Assembly (NCBI RefSeq): GCF_013179735.1
Contig: NZ_JABMEG010000001.1
Span: 1,364,001-1,428,000 of the forward strand
Direction: 5' to 3'
Length of the DNA stretch: 64,000 nt
Source of the DNA: Permianibacter fluminis
Lineage (GTDB): Bacteria > Pseudomonadota > Gammaproteobacteria > Enterobacterales > Permianibacteraceae
A model generated the notes under the pieces. It saw nothing but the letters and a program-made list of their open reading frames with translations. It was not told the DNA's origin and did not search any database. Positions within the stretch are counted from its first letter, which is position 1; each line of letters opens with the position of its first letter. Made by a program: the position numbers and the translations under genes. Positions 17,647-26,197 of the stretch are shown piece by piece.

Positions 17647-17995
17647 GTCATGACCTCCACTAACCCGGCGATCTGCTGCAAGCGACGGGCCGCATCACGT
17701 CCGATTCCTTATAACCATCACATGCGCTGCCTGTGGGCATTGGCTTGCGGCAGTCGTGACATTATGTCTTGCAGTGATGTCTCGCCGGGGTGCATCGCAG
17801 GCGAGCGGTTTTGGGGCGTGGGCTTGGTGCAAGTGAGCGGATCGTGGTTGGCACTGGTGCACGTGCGAGTGATGAAGCGGCCATCGAGTTCATCACGGTC
17901 ACCATCAGCAATTCAAATTTGTCACCAGTTCATCTTCGTTTTTTAGCGGGAGAAATGCCGTACGGACTGGCTGTCGCGAGTCACTGCACCGATTC

Positions 17996-18009
17996 GGTGG
18001 CGGATTTGC
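17996..18009 (+). promoter_or_regulatory. Possible sigma-54 promoter for nirB
   Basis: GGTGGCGGATTTGC has GG-N10-GC spacing and a good -12 element (TTTGCA), but the -24 box is poor. It would give a leader of about 190 bases containing both hairpins. Low confidence. Confidence 0.25.
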
Positions 18010-18132
18010 ACCGACAGTGTGCATATTTCTGTTCTATCCCGCTCTTTCGCGCGCGCAACAAGCCGCCGCGACGAGCGCTGCCATCAGCGTTGGCAACGCT
18101 GGCATCTGAATTGCAATCCATTTCGGCAAGAC

Positions 18133-18190
18133 AACGGCGTCTTGTGTCCCGACTGGCGATTTCGCTAGCCGCGGCACAAGCGCCGTTTTT
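18133..18190 (+). terminator. Leader attenuator in front of nirB (NasT-type candidate)
   Basis: Arms AACGGCG-t-CTTGTG (18133-18146) and CACAAG-CGCCGTT (18175-18187) pair over 13 bp with one bulged T. A run TTTTTGCTTTTT follows, and nirB starts 22 bases later. An inner hairpin (CTGGC / GCTAG around six bases) sits in the loop. The left arm contains GACAACGGCGTC (18130-18141), which also occurs in the left arm of the nrtA attenuator on the other strand. The two leaders are therefore very likely controlled by the same RNA-binding factor. Confidence 0.8.
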
Positions 18191-18212
18191 GCTTTTTGCG
18201 CAGGAGCGGCCG

Positions 18213-20639
18213 ATGAAACAACAACTGGTGCTGGTCGGCAATGGCATGGCCGGCATGAAAGTCATTGAAGAGCTGCTGGCACTGGCGCCGGAGCGCTATG
18301 ACATCACGGTGTTCGGTGCCGAACCGCACGGTAATTACAATCGCATCCTGCTGTCACCGGTGCTCGCCGGTGAGAAGCAGCCGGATGAGATTTTGATCAA
18401 TCCCATCGATTGGTATGCCGAACGCGGCATCCAACTGCATTGCGGCAAGGCCGTCACCGTCGTTGACCGCGACGCTCGCATCGTGCGCACCGATTGCGGC
18501 ATCGTCCAGCCTTATGATCAGCTGATTCTGGCAACCGGTTCGCTGCCGTTTGTGCTGCCGATACCGGGCCGTGATCTGGCGGGCGTGGTCTGCTACCGCG
18601 ATCTGCACGATGTCGAGCAGATGCTCAGCGCCAGTCGGCAATTCCGCAATGCGGTGGTGATAGGTGGTGGCTTGCTCGGCTTGGAGGCCGCCTACGGTTT
18701 GCAAAAGCAGGGCATGGCGGTAACGGTGGTGCATCTGCTGCCGACGCTGATGGATCGACAGCTTGATGCCACCGCCGCCACGCTGCTGCAGCAAACGCTC
18801 GAAGCACGTGGCATCAAATTCAAAATGGCGGTGCAAACCAGCGCCCTGCTCGGCACGGAACGGGTCACTGCGGTGCAGTTTGCTGACGGCAGCAGCATAC
18901 CCGCCGATCTGGTGGTGATGGCGGCCGGCGTCCGGCCCAATATTGCATTGGCTCAGCGCAGCGGACTCGGCTGCGAGCGCGGCGTGCTGGTTTCCGACAC
19001 CTTGCAAAGTTCCGATGCCCGCATCTACGCCGTCGGTGAATGTGTGCAGCACCGGGGCCAGTGCTACGGACTGGTGGCGCCCTTGTATGAACAGGCGCGC
19101 GTCTGTGCCGCGCAGCTGGCAGGCAACAGCGAAGCGTTCTATCAGGGCTCGATGACCTCAACCAAATTGAAAGTGACCGGCGTCGAGCTGTTCTCGGCCG
19201 GCGAGTTTCAGGGCGGCGATGGTTGTGACAGCATTGTTTATCAGGATGCGGGTGCAGCGGTGTACAAGAAAGTCGTGCTGCGCGGCGACAAATTGGTTGG
19301 TGCCGTGCTGTATGGCGACACCGTCGATGGCGGTTGGTATTTCCAGCTGATGAAAGCGCAAACCAGCGTTGCCGCGCTGCGCGACAGTCTGCTGTTTGGT
19401 CCGGTCAGCGAAGCCGAAGGCGGCGGCCAACAGGCGGTGCTGGATTGGCCGGATGACAAGCCGGTTTGCGATTGCAATGGCGTCTGCAAAGGCAAGATTG
19501 TCGAGACGATACGCGGCAAGAATTTGCAAACACTGGATGCGGTGCGCGCCCACACCAAAGCTTCGGCGTCCTGCGGCGCCTGTACGCCGATGGTTGAGCA
19601 GTTGCTGGCTGCGGCCGTTGGTGACAACTACAGCGCGCCGGCGTTGCCGGCCATGTGCAGCTGCACCACGCTCAGCCACGATGCGGTGCGAAGCGCGATC
19701 CGCGAACAGAAATTGCTGTCACTGAGCCAGATCTTTCAGACCTTGGCGTGGCGTCACGCCGACGGCTGCGACAAATGCCGGCCGGCGCTGAATTTTTACT
19801 TGCTTGCGGCTTGGCCGGGCGAAGCGCAGGACGACAGTCAGGCCCGCTTCGTCAACGAGCGCATGCACGCGAATATTCAAAAAGATGGCAGTTATTCAGT
19901 GGTGCCGCGGATGTGGGGCGGTGTCACCAATTCCCACGAGCTGCGCAGCATCGCCGACGTGGTCGACAAATTTCAGATTCCAACCGTGAAAATCACTGGC
20001 GGTCAGCGGGTCGATTTGCTCGGCGTCAAAAAATCCGATTTGCCCGGCGTCTGGGCCGATCTGGCGAAAGCTGGTTTTGTTTCCGGTCACGCTTACGGCA
20101 AGGCGCTGCGTACCGTCAAAACCTGTGTCGGTTCCGAGTGGTGCCGGTTTGGTACCCAGGACTCGACCGCGATGGGCATCCAGTTGGAAAAGCTGACATG
20201 GGGCGCCTGGACGCCGCACAAATTCAAGATGGCAGTGTCGGGGTGTCCGCGCAATTGCGCCGAAGCCACCATCAAGGATTTCGGTGTCATTGCCATCGAA
20301 TCCGGTTGGGAGCTACATGTCGGCGGCAATGGAGGCATCAAATTGCGCGGCACCGACGTGCTGTGCCGGGTCGAGACAATGGCCGAAGTCGAAGAATACT
20401 GTCTCGCGTTCATGCAGCTCTATCGTGATGAAGGTCGCTATCTCGAACGCACGGCGCCCTATCTGGAGCGTGTAGGTCTGGCCTATGTCCAGCAGCGCGT
20501 GGTGCATGACGCTGCGGGTCGACAATTGCTGGCGCAGCGGTTTCGCGATTCGCAGCAGCACTTCCAGAAAGATCCGTGGGCGGAGTTGGCGAGCCCGGCC
20601 TCTCGTGAGCGTTTTATTCCGATTGTCGATTTAAGTTGA
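18213..20639 (+). CDS. nirB: NAD(P)H-dependent assimilatory nitrite reductase, large subunit
   Basis: The start at 18213 has CAGGAG upstream and gives 808 residues, close to the usual NirB length. Domains in order are an FAD/NAD(P)H pyridine-nucleotide oxidoreductase (about 1-400, starting QLVLVGNGMAGMK), two BFD-like [2Fe-2S] domains (CDCNGVCKGK near 418 with CGACTP; CSCTTL near 480 with DGCDKCRPAL) and a C-terminal siroheme/[4Fe-4S] nitrite/sulfite reductase half. Cluster cysteines are in CVGSEWCRFGTQDS (about 638) and SGCPRNCAEA (about 676). It reduces nitrite to ammonium in the cytoplasm with NirD. It is the first gene of nirB-nirD-nasA-cobA. Confidence 0.95.
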   Translation: MKQQLVLVGNGMAGMKVIEELLALAPERYDITVFGAEPHGNYNRILLSPVLAGEKQPDEILINPIDWYAERGIQLHCGKAVTVVDRDARIVRTDCGIVQPYDQLILATGSLPFVLPIPGRDLAGVVCYRDLHDVEQMLSASRQFRNAVVIGGGLLGLEAAYGLQKQGMAVTVVHLLPTLMDRQLDATAATLLQQTLEARGIKFKMAVQTSALLGTERVTAVQFADGSSIPADLVVMAAGVRPNIALAQRSGLGCERGVLVSDTLQSSDARIYAVGECVQHRGQCYGLVAPLYEQARVCAAQLAGNSEAFYQGSMTSTKLKVTGVELFSAGEFQGGDGCDSIVYQDAGAAVYKKVVLRGDKLVGAVLYGDTVDGGWYFQLMKAQTSVAALRDSLLFGPVSEAEGGGQQAVLDWPDDKPVCDCNGVCKGKIVETIRGKNLQTLDAVRAHTKASASCGACTPMVEQLLAAAVGDNYSAPALPAMCSCTTLSHDAVRSAIREQKLLSLSQIFQTLAWRHADGCDKCRPALNFYLLAAWPGEAQDDSQARFVNERMHANIQKDGSYSVVPRMWGGVTNSHELRSIADVVDKFQIPTVKITGGQRVDLLGVKKSDLPGVWADLAKAGFVSGHAYGKALRTVKTCVGSEWCRFGTQDSTAMGIQLEKLTWGAWTPHKFKMAVSGCPRNCAEATIKDFGVIAIESGWELHVGGNGGIKLRGTDVLCRVETMAEVEEYCLAFMQLYRDEGRYLERTAPYLERVGLAYVQQRVVHDAAGRQLLAQRFRDSQQHFQKDPWAELASPASRERFIPIVDLS

Positions 20640-20695
20640 CCGGTGTTGGCCAAACGTGAAGGCATCGTTTTGAAAACGAGTGAAGGGAATAGCGA

Positions 20696-21124
20696 ATGAC
20701 CGCATTAACGAAGAGTGCATCAACATCGACAGCCGCACGCGGCGGCCGCGGCGGCGAGCTGCCGGGATTGCTCGACAGCAACTGGCTCGCCGTTGGCCTG
20801 CTGCGCAATATTCCCCCACAAGGTTCGCGAGTGGTGCGGACCGAGCACGGCGAGATCGCGGTGTTTCGCAACAGCGCAGATGAAGTGTTCGCTTTGCTGA
20901 ATCGCTGTCCGCATCGCGGCGGACCGCTGGCGGAAGGCATTGTCCATGGTCGGCTGGTCAGTTGCCCCTTGCATGCCTGGCAGGTGCAACTCGACAGCGG
21001 CGAAGCAAAGGCGCCCGATATCGGTTGCGTGCCGCGGTTTCCGGTCAAGGTGGTCGGTGGTGAGGTCTATCTCGGCTTGCCAGCGCCAACGACATCGCGG
21101 GCGCGACTGAACACGGTGGACTGA
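20696..21124 (+). CDS. nirD: Nitrite reductase small subunit, Rieske-type
   Basis: The 142-residue protein has Rieske [2Fe-2S] ligands CPHRGG and CPLHAW at about residues 71 and 91. The N-terminal about 25 residues are Ala/Ser/Gly-rich and make it slightly longer than most NirD proteins. It lies 56 bases after nirB and 3 bases before nasA, so it belongs to the operon. It partners NirB in nitrite reduction. A Rieske protein serving NasA is a less likely alternative. Confidence 0.9.
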   Translation: MTALTKSASTSTAARGGRGGELPGLLDSNWLAVGLLRNIPPQGSRVVRTEHGEIAVFRNSADEVFALLNRCPHRGGPLAEGIVHGRLVSCPLHAWQVQLDSGEAKAPDIGCVPRFPVKVVGGEVYLGLPAPTTSRARLNTVD

Positions 21125-21127
21125 ACC

Positions 21128-23869
21128 ATGTCAGCCGCGAAGAGGACCGCTGATGCGCTGATCCCGGTCACGATCCCAATCCAGAATCAGGAACAGACCC
21201 GGACCACCTGTCCGTATTGTGGTGTCGGTTGCGGGTTGCGGATTCAGCGCAGCGCCGACGGTCGTCTCAGCGTGCAAGGTGATCCGGAACATCCGGCCAA
21301 TCTGGGCCGGTTGTGTTCAAAAGGTTCGGCATTGATTGACACGCTCGGGCTACAGGATCGCTTGCTGTATCCGGAGTGGCAGGACGCTGATGGCAGAATT
21401 CAGCGCATCAGTTGGGACACGGCACTCGATACCATTGCCAATCGCTTCGCTCGCATTCGCGCCGAACACGGTCCGCAGGCGATTGCCTTCTATGCCTCCG
21501 GTCAGATGCTGACCGAGGATTATTATGTCGCCAACAAACTGATGAAGGGCTTCATTGGCAGCGCCAATATCGATACCAATTCGCGCCTGTGCATGGCCTC
21601 GGCGGTCACCGGTCAGCAACTGGCATTTGGCGAAGACGTGGTTCCGGCGGCATATACCGATCTGGAGCAGGCCGATCTGGTTGTGCTCAGTGGCTCCAAT
21701 CTGGCCTGGTGTCATCCGGTGCTGTTTCAGCGGCTGCAGGCGGCGAAGCAGGCGCGGCCTGCACTGCAGGTGATCGTGATTGACCCGCGCCGCACCGAAA
21801 CCTGCGTGATTGCCGATCAGCATTTGCCGATCGCGGCGGGCAGCGATGTCTGGTTGTGGAGCGGTTTGCTGGTGCATCTGGTGCAGTACGGCCAGCTCGA
21901 TTTTGCCTTTCTTGAACGTCACGTCGACGGCTGGGCCGATTGCATTGCGGCGGCAAAAATTGCCGCGCCGAATCTGTCGACCGTCGCCCGCCAGTGCGGC
22001 ATCAGCGAAGAGTCGCTGCAGAGTTTCTATCGTCGTTTTGCGGCGACGGCAAACGTGGTGACGGCGTATTCGCAAGGCGTCAATCAAAGCAGTGCCGGCA
22101 CCGACAAGGTCAGCGCCATTCTGAATGTGCACCTGGCCACCGGTCGGATCGGCAAACCGGGCTGCGGTCCGCTGTCGTTGACCGGTCAGCCCAATGCAAT
22201 GGGCGGTCGGGAAGTCGGCGGCATGGCAACGACACTGGCAGCGCATCTGTCCTTTACGCCGGCTGATCGCGATTGCCTGCAGCGTTTCTGGTCCGCGCCG
22301 AATCTGGTTACCGGCCCGGGTTTGAAAGCAGTCGATTTGTTTGACGCCATCGCCGACGGTCAGATCAAAGCCGTCTGGATCATGGCAACCAATCCGGTGG
22401 TCAGTTTGCCCAATGCCAATCGGGTCCGGGCAGCGCTGCAGCGCTGCGAGTTGGTGATCGCTTCCGATTTTGTGCGGCACACCGATACCGTCGAGCTCGC
22501 GCAGCTACGCCTGCCGGCGCTGGCCTGGGGCGAAAAGGACGGCACAGTCAGCAATTCCGAACGGCGCATTTCCCGGCAGCGGGCGTTTCTACCAGCACCC
22601 GGTGAAGCAAAAGCCGATTGGTGGGCCCTCTGCGAAGTTGGCAAACGGCTCGGCTATGAAAGCGCTTTTGCGTTCACCAACGCGCAGGAGATTTTCACCG
22701 AGCACGCGCGCTTGTCGGAGTTTGAAAACACCGGAAAACGGATCTTTCGCCTCGGCGCACTGGCGCAGCTGGACGCGGCACAGTACGACCAATTGACACC
22801 GGTGCAGTGGCCGATCACGGCCAGCGGTGAAGGCCGCGTGCGGCTGTTTGGTGAGGGTGCATTTGCCCGCGAGAATGGTCGCGCCCGGATGCAGGCGCTG
22901 ACCGCGCGGCCGCCGGCACAGCCATTGACTGCGGCGTTTCCGTTGGTGCTGAACACCGGTCGCATCCGCGATCAGTGGCATACCATGACGCGCACGGCTC
23001 GTGCCAGCAAACTCAATGGCCACCAAAGTGAGCCGCTGCTGCACATCCATCCGCGCGATGCCGAACACTACGGTCTGCAATCAGGGCAATTTGCCGCCTT
23101 GGACAGTCACTGGGGTAACGCCCTGCTGCGCGTGCAATGCGATGACGGCATGCGCATCGGCAGTGTTTTCGCACCGATGCACTGGAGTGAACAATTTGCA
23201 AGCAATGCTCGCATCGATGCGGTGGTTAATCCCGATTGCGATCCGCAGTCGGGGCAGCCGGAATTCAAGCACACGCCGGTTCGGGTGCAAGCGGTGCCGA
23301 TGGCATGGCAGGGATTTCTGCTGACGCGCGAGCCGCTGGCGGCGCCACCGCGCTGTCGCTACTGGAGCCGGATTCCTGTTGTCGCCTGCACGCGTTACGA
23401 AGTGGCCGATAGCGAGCGCAGCGACGTGACGACGCTGCTGTCGGCAATTTTTGCGGCCGAGTCGATGCCTGCTGGTGAGCGTATCGACTGGGGCGATTCG
23501 GCACGCGGTGCCTATCGGGCCGCATGGTTGCAGGAGGGCCGCCTGCAGGCCTGCTTGTTCGTGGCGCCGGATGGCGGATTGCCGGAGCGGCACTGGCTGC
23601 AAAGTTTGTTCGGTCAGCCGAGCCTGTCGATGGCGGATCGCAAAGCCTTGCTGTCGGGGCGCAGCAGCAGTCCGGTCGCAGCAACCGGCGCCATTGTCTG
23701 TGCCTGTTTTGCTGTCGGTGAACTGACCCTGCGGCAACACATTCGTGCTGGCAATCGCAGCCCGGCCGCGCTGACCCGCGTCTGCCAGGCCGGCGGCAAT
23801 TGCGGGTCTTGTGTGCCGGCGCTGCAACGCTTGATTGATACCGAACTGCGCCAGCAGGTCAGCGCATGA
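21128..23869 (+). CDS. nasA: Assimilatory nitrate reductase, catalytic subunit
   Basis: The 913-residue protein is a molybdopterin oxidoreductase. The N-terminal [4Fe-4S] motif is TCPYCGVGCGL with a distal LCSKG. The Mo-bis-MGD domain contains ASGQMLTEDYYVANKLMKGF and TNSRLCMASAV. The molydopterin-dinucleotide-binding domain lies at about 590-720. A C-terminal BFD-like [2Fe-2S] domain (about 857-905) has CACFAVGE and AGGNCGSC. That extra domain is typical of NasA proteins that take electrons without a separate large flavoprotein. It reduces nitrate to nitrite for NirBD. Its stop overlaps the cobA start (ATGA). Confidence 0.94.
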   Translation: MSAAKRTADALIPVTIPIQNQEQTRTTCPYCGVGCGLRIQRSADGRLSVQGDPEHPANLGRLCSKGSALIDTLGLQDRLLYPEWQDADGRIQRISWDTALDTIANRFARIRAEHGPQAIAFYASGQMLTEDYYVANKLMKGFIGSANIDTNSRLCMASAVTGQQLAFGEDVVPAAYTDLEQADLVVLSGSNLAWCHPVLFQRLQAAKQARPALQVIVIDPRRTETCVIADQHLPIAAGSDVWLWSGLLVHLVQYGQLDFAFLERHVDGWADCIAAAKIAAPNLSTVARQCGISEESLQSFYRRFAATANVVTAYSQGVNQSSAGTDKVSAILNVHLATGRIGKPGCGPLSLTGQPNAMGGREVGGMATTLAAHLSFTPADRDCLQRFWSAPNLVTGPGLKAVDLFDAIADGQIKAVWIMATNPVVSLPNANRVRAALQRCELVIASDFVRHTDTVELAQLRLPALAWGEKDGTVSNSERRISRQRAFLPAPGEAKADWWALCEVGKRLGYESAFAFTNAQEIFTEHARLSEFENTGKRIFRLGALAQLDAAQYDQLTPVQWPITASGEGRVRLFGEGAFARENGRARMQALTARPPAQPLTAAFPLVLNTGRIRDQWHTMTRTARASKLNGHQSEPLLHIHPRDAEHYGLQSGQFAALDSHWGNALLRVQCDDGMRIGSVFAPMHWSEQFASNARIDAVVNPDCDPQSGQPEFKHTPVRVQAVPMAWQGFLLTREPLAAPPRCRYWSRIPVVACTRYEVADSERSDVTTLLSAIFAAESMPAGERIDWGDSARGAYRAAWLQEGRLQACLFVAPDGGLPERHWLQSLFGQPSLSMADRKALLSGRSSSPVAATGAIVCACFAVGELTLRQHIRAGNRSPAALTRVCQAGGNCGSCVPALQRLIDTELRQQVSA

Positions 23870-24846
23870 TTGCCACGCGCATCAATACCGAATTGCCCGC
23901 GATGGACAGTGGCGGTTGGTGGCAACGCCTGTACCGGCGCTGGTTTTCTTCGGAAAAGAGATTGTCGGAAAAGAGATCGTCGGAAAGGACAACGTCGGAA
24001 AGGACAACGTCGGAAAGGGCATCGTCGGAAAAAACAGCGACAGAAAAAATATCGCCGGCGATAAAAAAATCGTCAACCAGCATTCGTGGAAACGGCAAAG
24101 TGTTTCTGGTCGGCGCCGGTCCCGGCGATCCGGAATTGCTGACCCTGAAAGCTGCGCGCATTCTGGCCGCCGCCGATGTCGTGCTCTATGACCGGCTGGT
24201 TTCGACCGCCATCCTGGCGCTGGTGCCGGCACGCGCGCACACCCAGTATGTTGGCAAATGCAGCGGCGATCATCATGTTGCCCAGGCTGAGACCGAGCAA
24301 CTGCTGGTGCACTACTCACAGCAAGGTTTGCAAGTCGTCCGGCTCAAAGGCGGCGATCCGTTTCTATTTGGGCGCGGCGGTGAAGAAATGCAAACGCTGT
24401 GGCGCGCTGGCATCGAGGTGGAAGTCGTACCCGGCATCACCGCCGCGCTCGGCTGCGCGGCCTACGCCGGCATTCCGCTGACCCATCGCGATTACGCGTC
24501 ATCGGTGTTGTTTCTGACCGGCTGCAATCAGCATGGCGACTTGCCAGCCAGCAGCGAAGCGCTGGCACGCCGTGATCAGACATTGGTGATTTACATGGGG
24601 CTGGCGCGCATGCCACAACTCTGCGCATCGTTGCAGCAGTGCGGGCTTCCCGCCGATTGGCCGGTGGCGTTGATTGCACAGGGGACGACATCAAGTCAGC
24701 AGGTACTAACCGGTACACTGGCGACGATCAATGAAGAGCTGGCGGTGATGCCCTTGGTCAGTCCGACGTTAGTTGTGGTGGGAAGGGTGGTGGAGGTGTT
24801 GTTGCAGCAGCCGGCACGCTGGGTTGCTGCATCAGTGGATAGCTAG
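23866..24846 (+). CDS. cobA: Uroporphyrinogen-III C-methyltransferase with repetitive N-terminal extension
   Basis: The 326-residue protein makes precorrin-2, the siroheme precursor that NirB needs. The catalytic part (from about residue 80) has the SUMT signatures [18 protein letters not shown] and [13 protein letters not shown] and the usual about 245 residues. The first 78 residues are unusual: a Trp/Arg-rich start ([12 protein letters not shown]) followed by seven pentapeptides of the type (S/T)E(K/R)xx (residues 29-63) before the methyltransferase fold. The ATG at 23866 overlaps the nasA stop. A shorter start at the catalytic domain is not supported, because no ATG with a ribosome-binding site lies there. 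Confidence 0.92.
   Translation: MIATRINTELPAMDSGGWWQRLYRRWFSSEKRLSEKRSSERTTSERTTSERASSEKTATEKISPAIKKSSTSIRGNGKVFLVGAGPGDPELLTLKAARILAAADVVLYDRLVSTAILALVPARAHTQYVGKCSGDHHVAQAETEQLLVHYSQQGLQVVRLKGGDPFLFGRGGEEMQTLWRAGIEVEVVPGITAALGCAAYAGIPLTHRDYASSVLFLTGCNQHGDLPASSEALARRDQTLVIYMGLARMPQLCASLQQCGLPADWPVALIAQGTTSSQQVLTGTLATINEELAVMPLVSPTLVVVGRVVEVLLQQPARWVAASVDS
23950..24054 (+). repeat. Seven tandem 15-bp units within cobA
   Basis: The units start TCGGAAAAGAGATTG and TCGGAAAAGAGATCG, then TCGGAAAGGACAACG twice, and end with three more divergent copies. They encode [30 protein letters not shown] and TEKIS. Two adjacent units are identical, which indicates recent slippage. Confidence 0.9.
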
Positions 24847-24880
24847 GAGCGGGCTTGCTCGCGATTGCGCTTTTTTTTTT
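24847..24880 (+). terminator. Probable terminator of the nir/nas/cobA operon
   Basis: Directly after the cobA stop a short hairpin (GAGC-GGGCTT-GCTC) is followed by a GC-rich stretch and ten T residues at 24871-24880. The stem is short, but the T-run and the position fit operon termination. Confidence 0.55.
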
Positions 24881-24920
24881 AAATTTCAGAAAAAATGCGT
24901 TTCCAGGCAGCTGAAATGTT

Positions 24921-25044
24921 TTGCAAGGTCGGAGCGGCAATCACCCCCTCCCGGCCTCCCCCTTCGCAGGGGGAGGAGCAAAACGGTTCCCTCCCCTGTC
25001 AAGGGGAGGGCTAGGGTGGGGTAGTTGCCGCTCCGCGCTTGCAA
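24921..25044. repeat. Palindromic repetitive element with 20-bp terminal inverted repeats
   Basis: The ends TTGCAAGGTCGGAGCGGCAA (24921-24940) and its complement-like counterpart at 25025-25044 pair at 18 of 20 positions. Inside are two perfect hairpins: CCTCCCCC/GGGGGAGG (24955-24976) and CCCTCCCCT/AGGGGAGGG (24989-25010). It lies between the convergent cobA and psd genes. The second inner hairpin resembles the sequence at the window end (63970-64000). This is the structure of a non-coding MITE-like or REP-like element; mobility is inferred. Confidence 0.7.
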
Positions 25045-25057
25045 TACGCTGCTGCAG

Positions 25058-25903
25058 TCAGGCACGCGTCGCCATCACTTCGCCCATCCGGATACCGTTA
25101 CCCGGCTGCCATTGTGGGTTCAATGCATAAGCATTTTTCGGGAACAATGCGACTACCGTCGAACCGAGCAGGAAGCGGCCCATCTCGGCGCCTTGTTCCA
25201 GCACGATGTTCTGATCATCGTAACGCCATTCGCAAATGACGCCCGGTCGCGGCGGGTTGATCAGGCCATGCCAGACCGTCGCCATGCTGCCGACAATGGT
25301 GGCGCCAACCAACACCTGCACAAACAAACCGTGTTCGCCTTCGAACACGCACACGGTGCGTTCGTTGCGGGCAAACAAGCCGGGCACCGCGCGCGCGGTC
25401 AGCGGATTGACCGAGAACAGATCGCCGGGGATGTAACGCATCAATTTCAGTTTGCCTTTGCAGGGCATGTGTATGCGGTGGTAATCCTTTGGCGACAGGT
25501 AGAGCGTGGCGAACAAGCCATCCTGAAACTGCGCGGCCAATTCCGGATCGTCGCCGAGCAGGGTGTTGGTCGAATACTGATGGCCCTTGGCCTGAAAAAT
25601 CTGATCGCCGGCAATCGGCCCGGCTTGCGAAATCGCGCCATCGACGGGGCAGATCAGCGCGCTGCTCGCCAGCGGCCGGGCGCCGTCCTTCAGCGGCCGG
25701 GTGAAGAAGTCATTGAAGCTGGTGTAGCTGGCCGGATCCGGGTTGACTGCTTCGGCCATGTTGACGCCGTAGCGCTTGATGAATTTGCGAATGGCCCAGG
25801 TGGTCAGGCTGCCGGCTTGGGCGGAAGCAGCCTTGCCGGCCAGCACGGTCAGCAGCTGCTTGGGCATCAGGTATTGCGGCAGGACTTTCAGACGATCACT
25901 CAC
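25058..25903 (-). CDS. psd: Phosphatidylserine decarboxylase proenzyme
   Basis: The 281-residue protein matches the proteobacterial Psd family. It has FNDFFTRPLKDGARP near residue 63, the conserved CPVDGAIS, YHRIHMPCKGKL near 155 and the autocleavage site LGSTVV near 248, where the Ser becomes the pyruvoyl cofactor. It makes phosphatidylethanolamine at the inner membrane. The start at 25903 lies in a short divergent region with the DedA gene, another membrane-lipid-related function. Confidence 0.95.
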   Translation of the reverse strand: MSDRLKVLPQYLMPKQLLTVLAGKAASAQAGSLTTWAIRKFIKRYGVNMAEAVNPDPASYTSFNDFFTRPLKDGARPLASSALICPVDGAISQAGPIAGDQIFQAKGHQYSTNTLLGDDPELAAQFQDGLFATLYLSPKDYHRIHMPCKGKLKLMRYIPGDLFSVNPLTARAVPGLFARNERTVCVFEGEHGLFVQVLVGATIVGSMATVWHGLINPPRPGVICEWRYDDQNIVLEQGAEMGRFLLGSTVVALFPKNAYALNPQWQPGNGIRMGEVMATRA

Positions 25904-26197
25904 AACATTTCCTCGGGTGGTTCGGGCGGCTGGCGTCTAGGTTCGGCCAGCTACGACCGGCGTGATAGCGGCCGGTCGGAAAAAGGGGCGTTAAAAAACG
26001 GCTGTAAAAAAGGCCGGCTAGGATACCACCGTCGCCCGCCCGCGAAACCGGGCTGGCGACGGCTGGCTTTGCCGGCCCTATGCTAGGCTCGGCGCCGCGC
26101 GAAGCTGCTTTGCTCCGATCAACACGGCTCCGTGCCGGCCGAGATCGCTTCGGGCCGCCCCATATCGCTTCGCGACCCAAAAGGACAAACGCACGTC
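25904..26197. other. Divergent psd/dedA control region
   Basis: This 294-base gap between divergent genes must contain both promoters. AAAGGA at 26180-26185 may be the ribosome-binding site of the rightward gene. No RNA gene or clear operator was seen. Confidence 0.4.

Larger units (their letters stand above)
17647..18212 (+). other. Divergent nasT/nirB control region and nirB leader
   Basis: This 566-base gap has no supported gene; a reading frame that runs into nirB from 17790 has no nitrite-reductase similarity. It contains a sigma-54-like site at 17996-18009, a 7-bp perfect hairpin CAGCGTT-GGC-AACGCTG at 18085-18101 and the terminator at 18133-18190. The order hairpin then terminator is that of a two-hairpin antitermination leader. 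Confidence 0.55.

Noticed and set aside
17846-17861. Possible sigma-54 site TGGCACTGGTGCACG upstream of nirB
   Set aside because: The -12 position lacks the required GC at N10 spacing; the site at 17996 fits better.
17790-18212. N-terminal extension of nirB by 141 codons
   Set aside because: It crosses the leader hairpins and terminator, shows no similarity to NirB and is bypassed by CAGGAG with ATG at 18213.
21350-22480. 376-residue minus-strand frame over nasA
   Set aside because: It is a shadow of the GC-rich nasA coding sequence; the product lacks any recognisable domain.
23950-24054. 15-bp repeats considered as an origin-type iteron array
   Set aside because: They are in frame inside cobA and encode a regular pentapeptide. 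No initiator gene or AT-rich unwinding region is adjacent.
25025-26086. 353-residue plus-strand frame over psd
   Set aside because: It is antisense to a fully motif-supported psd and crosses the palindromic element.
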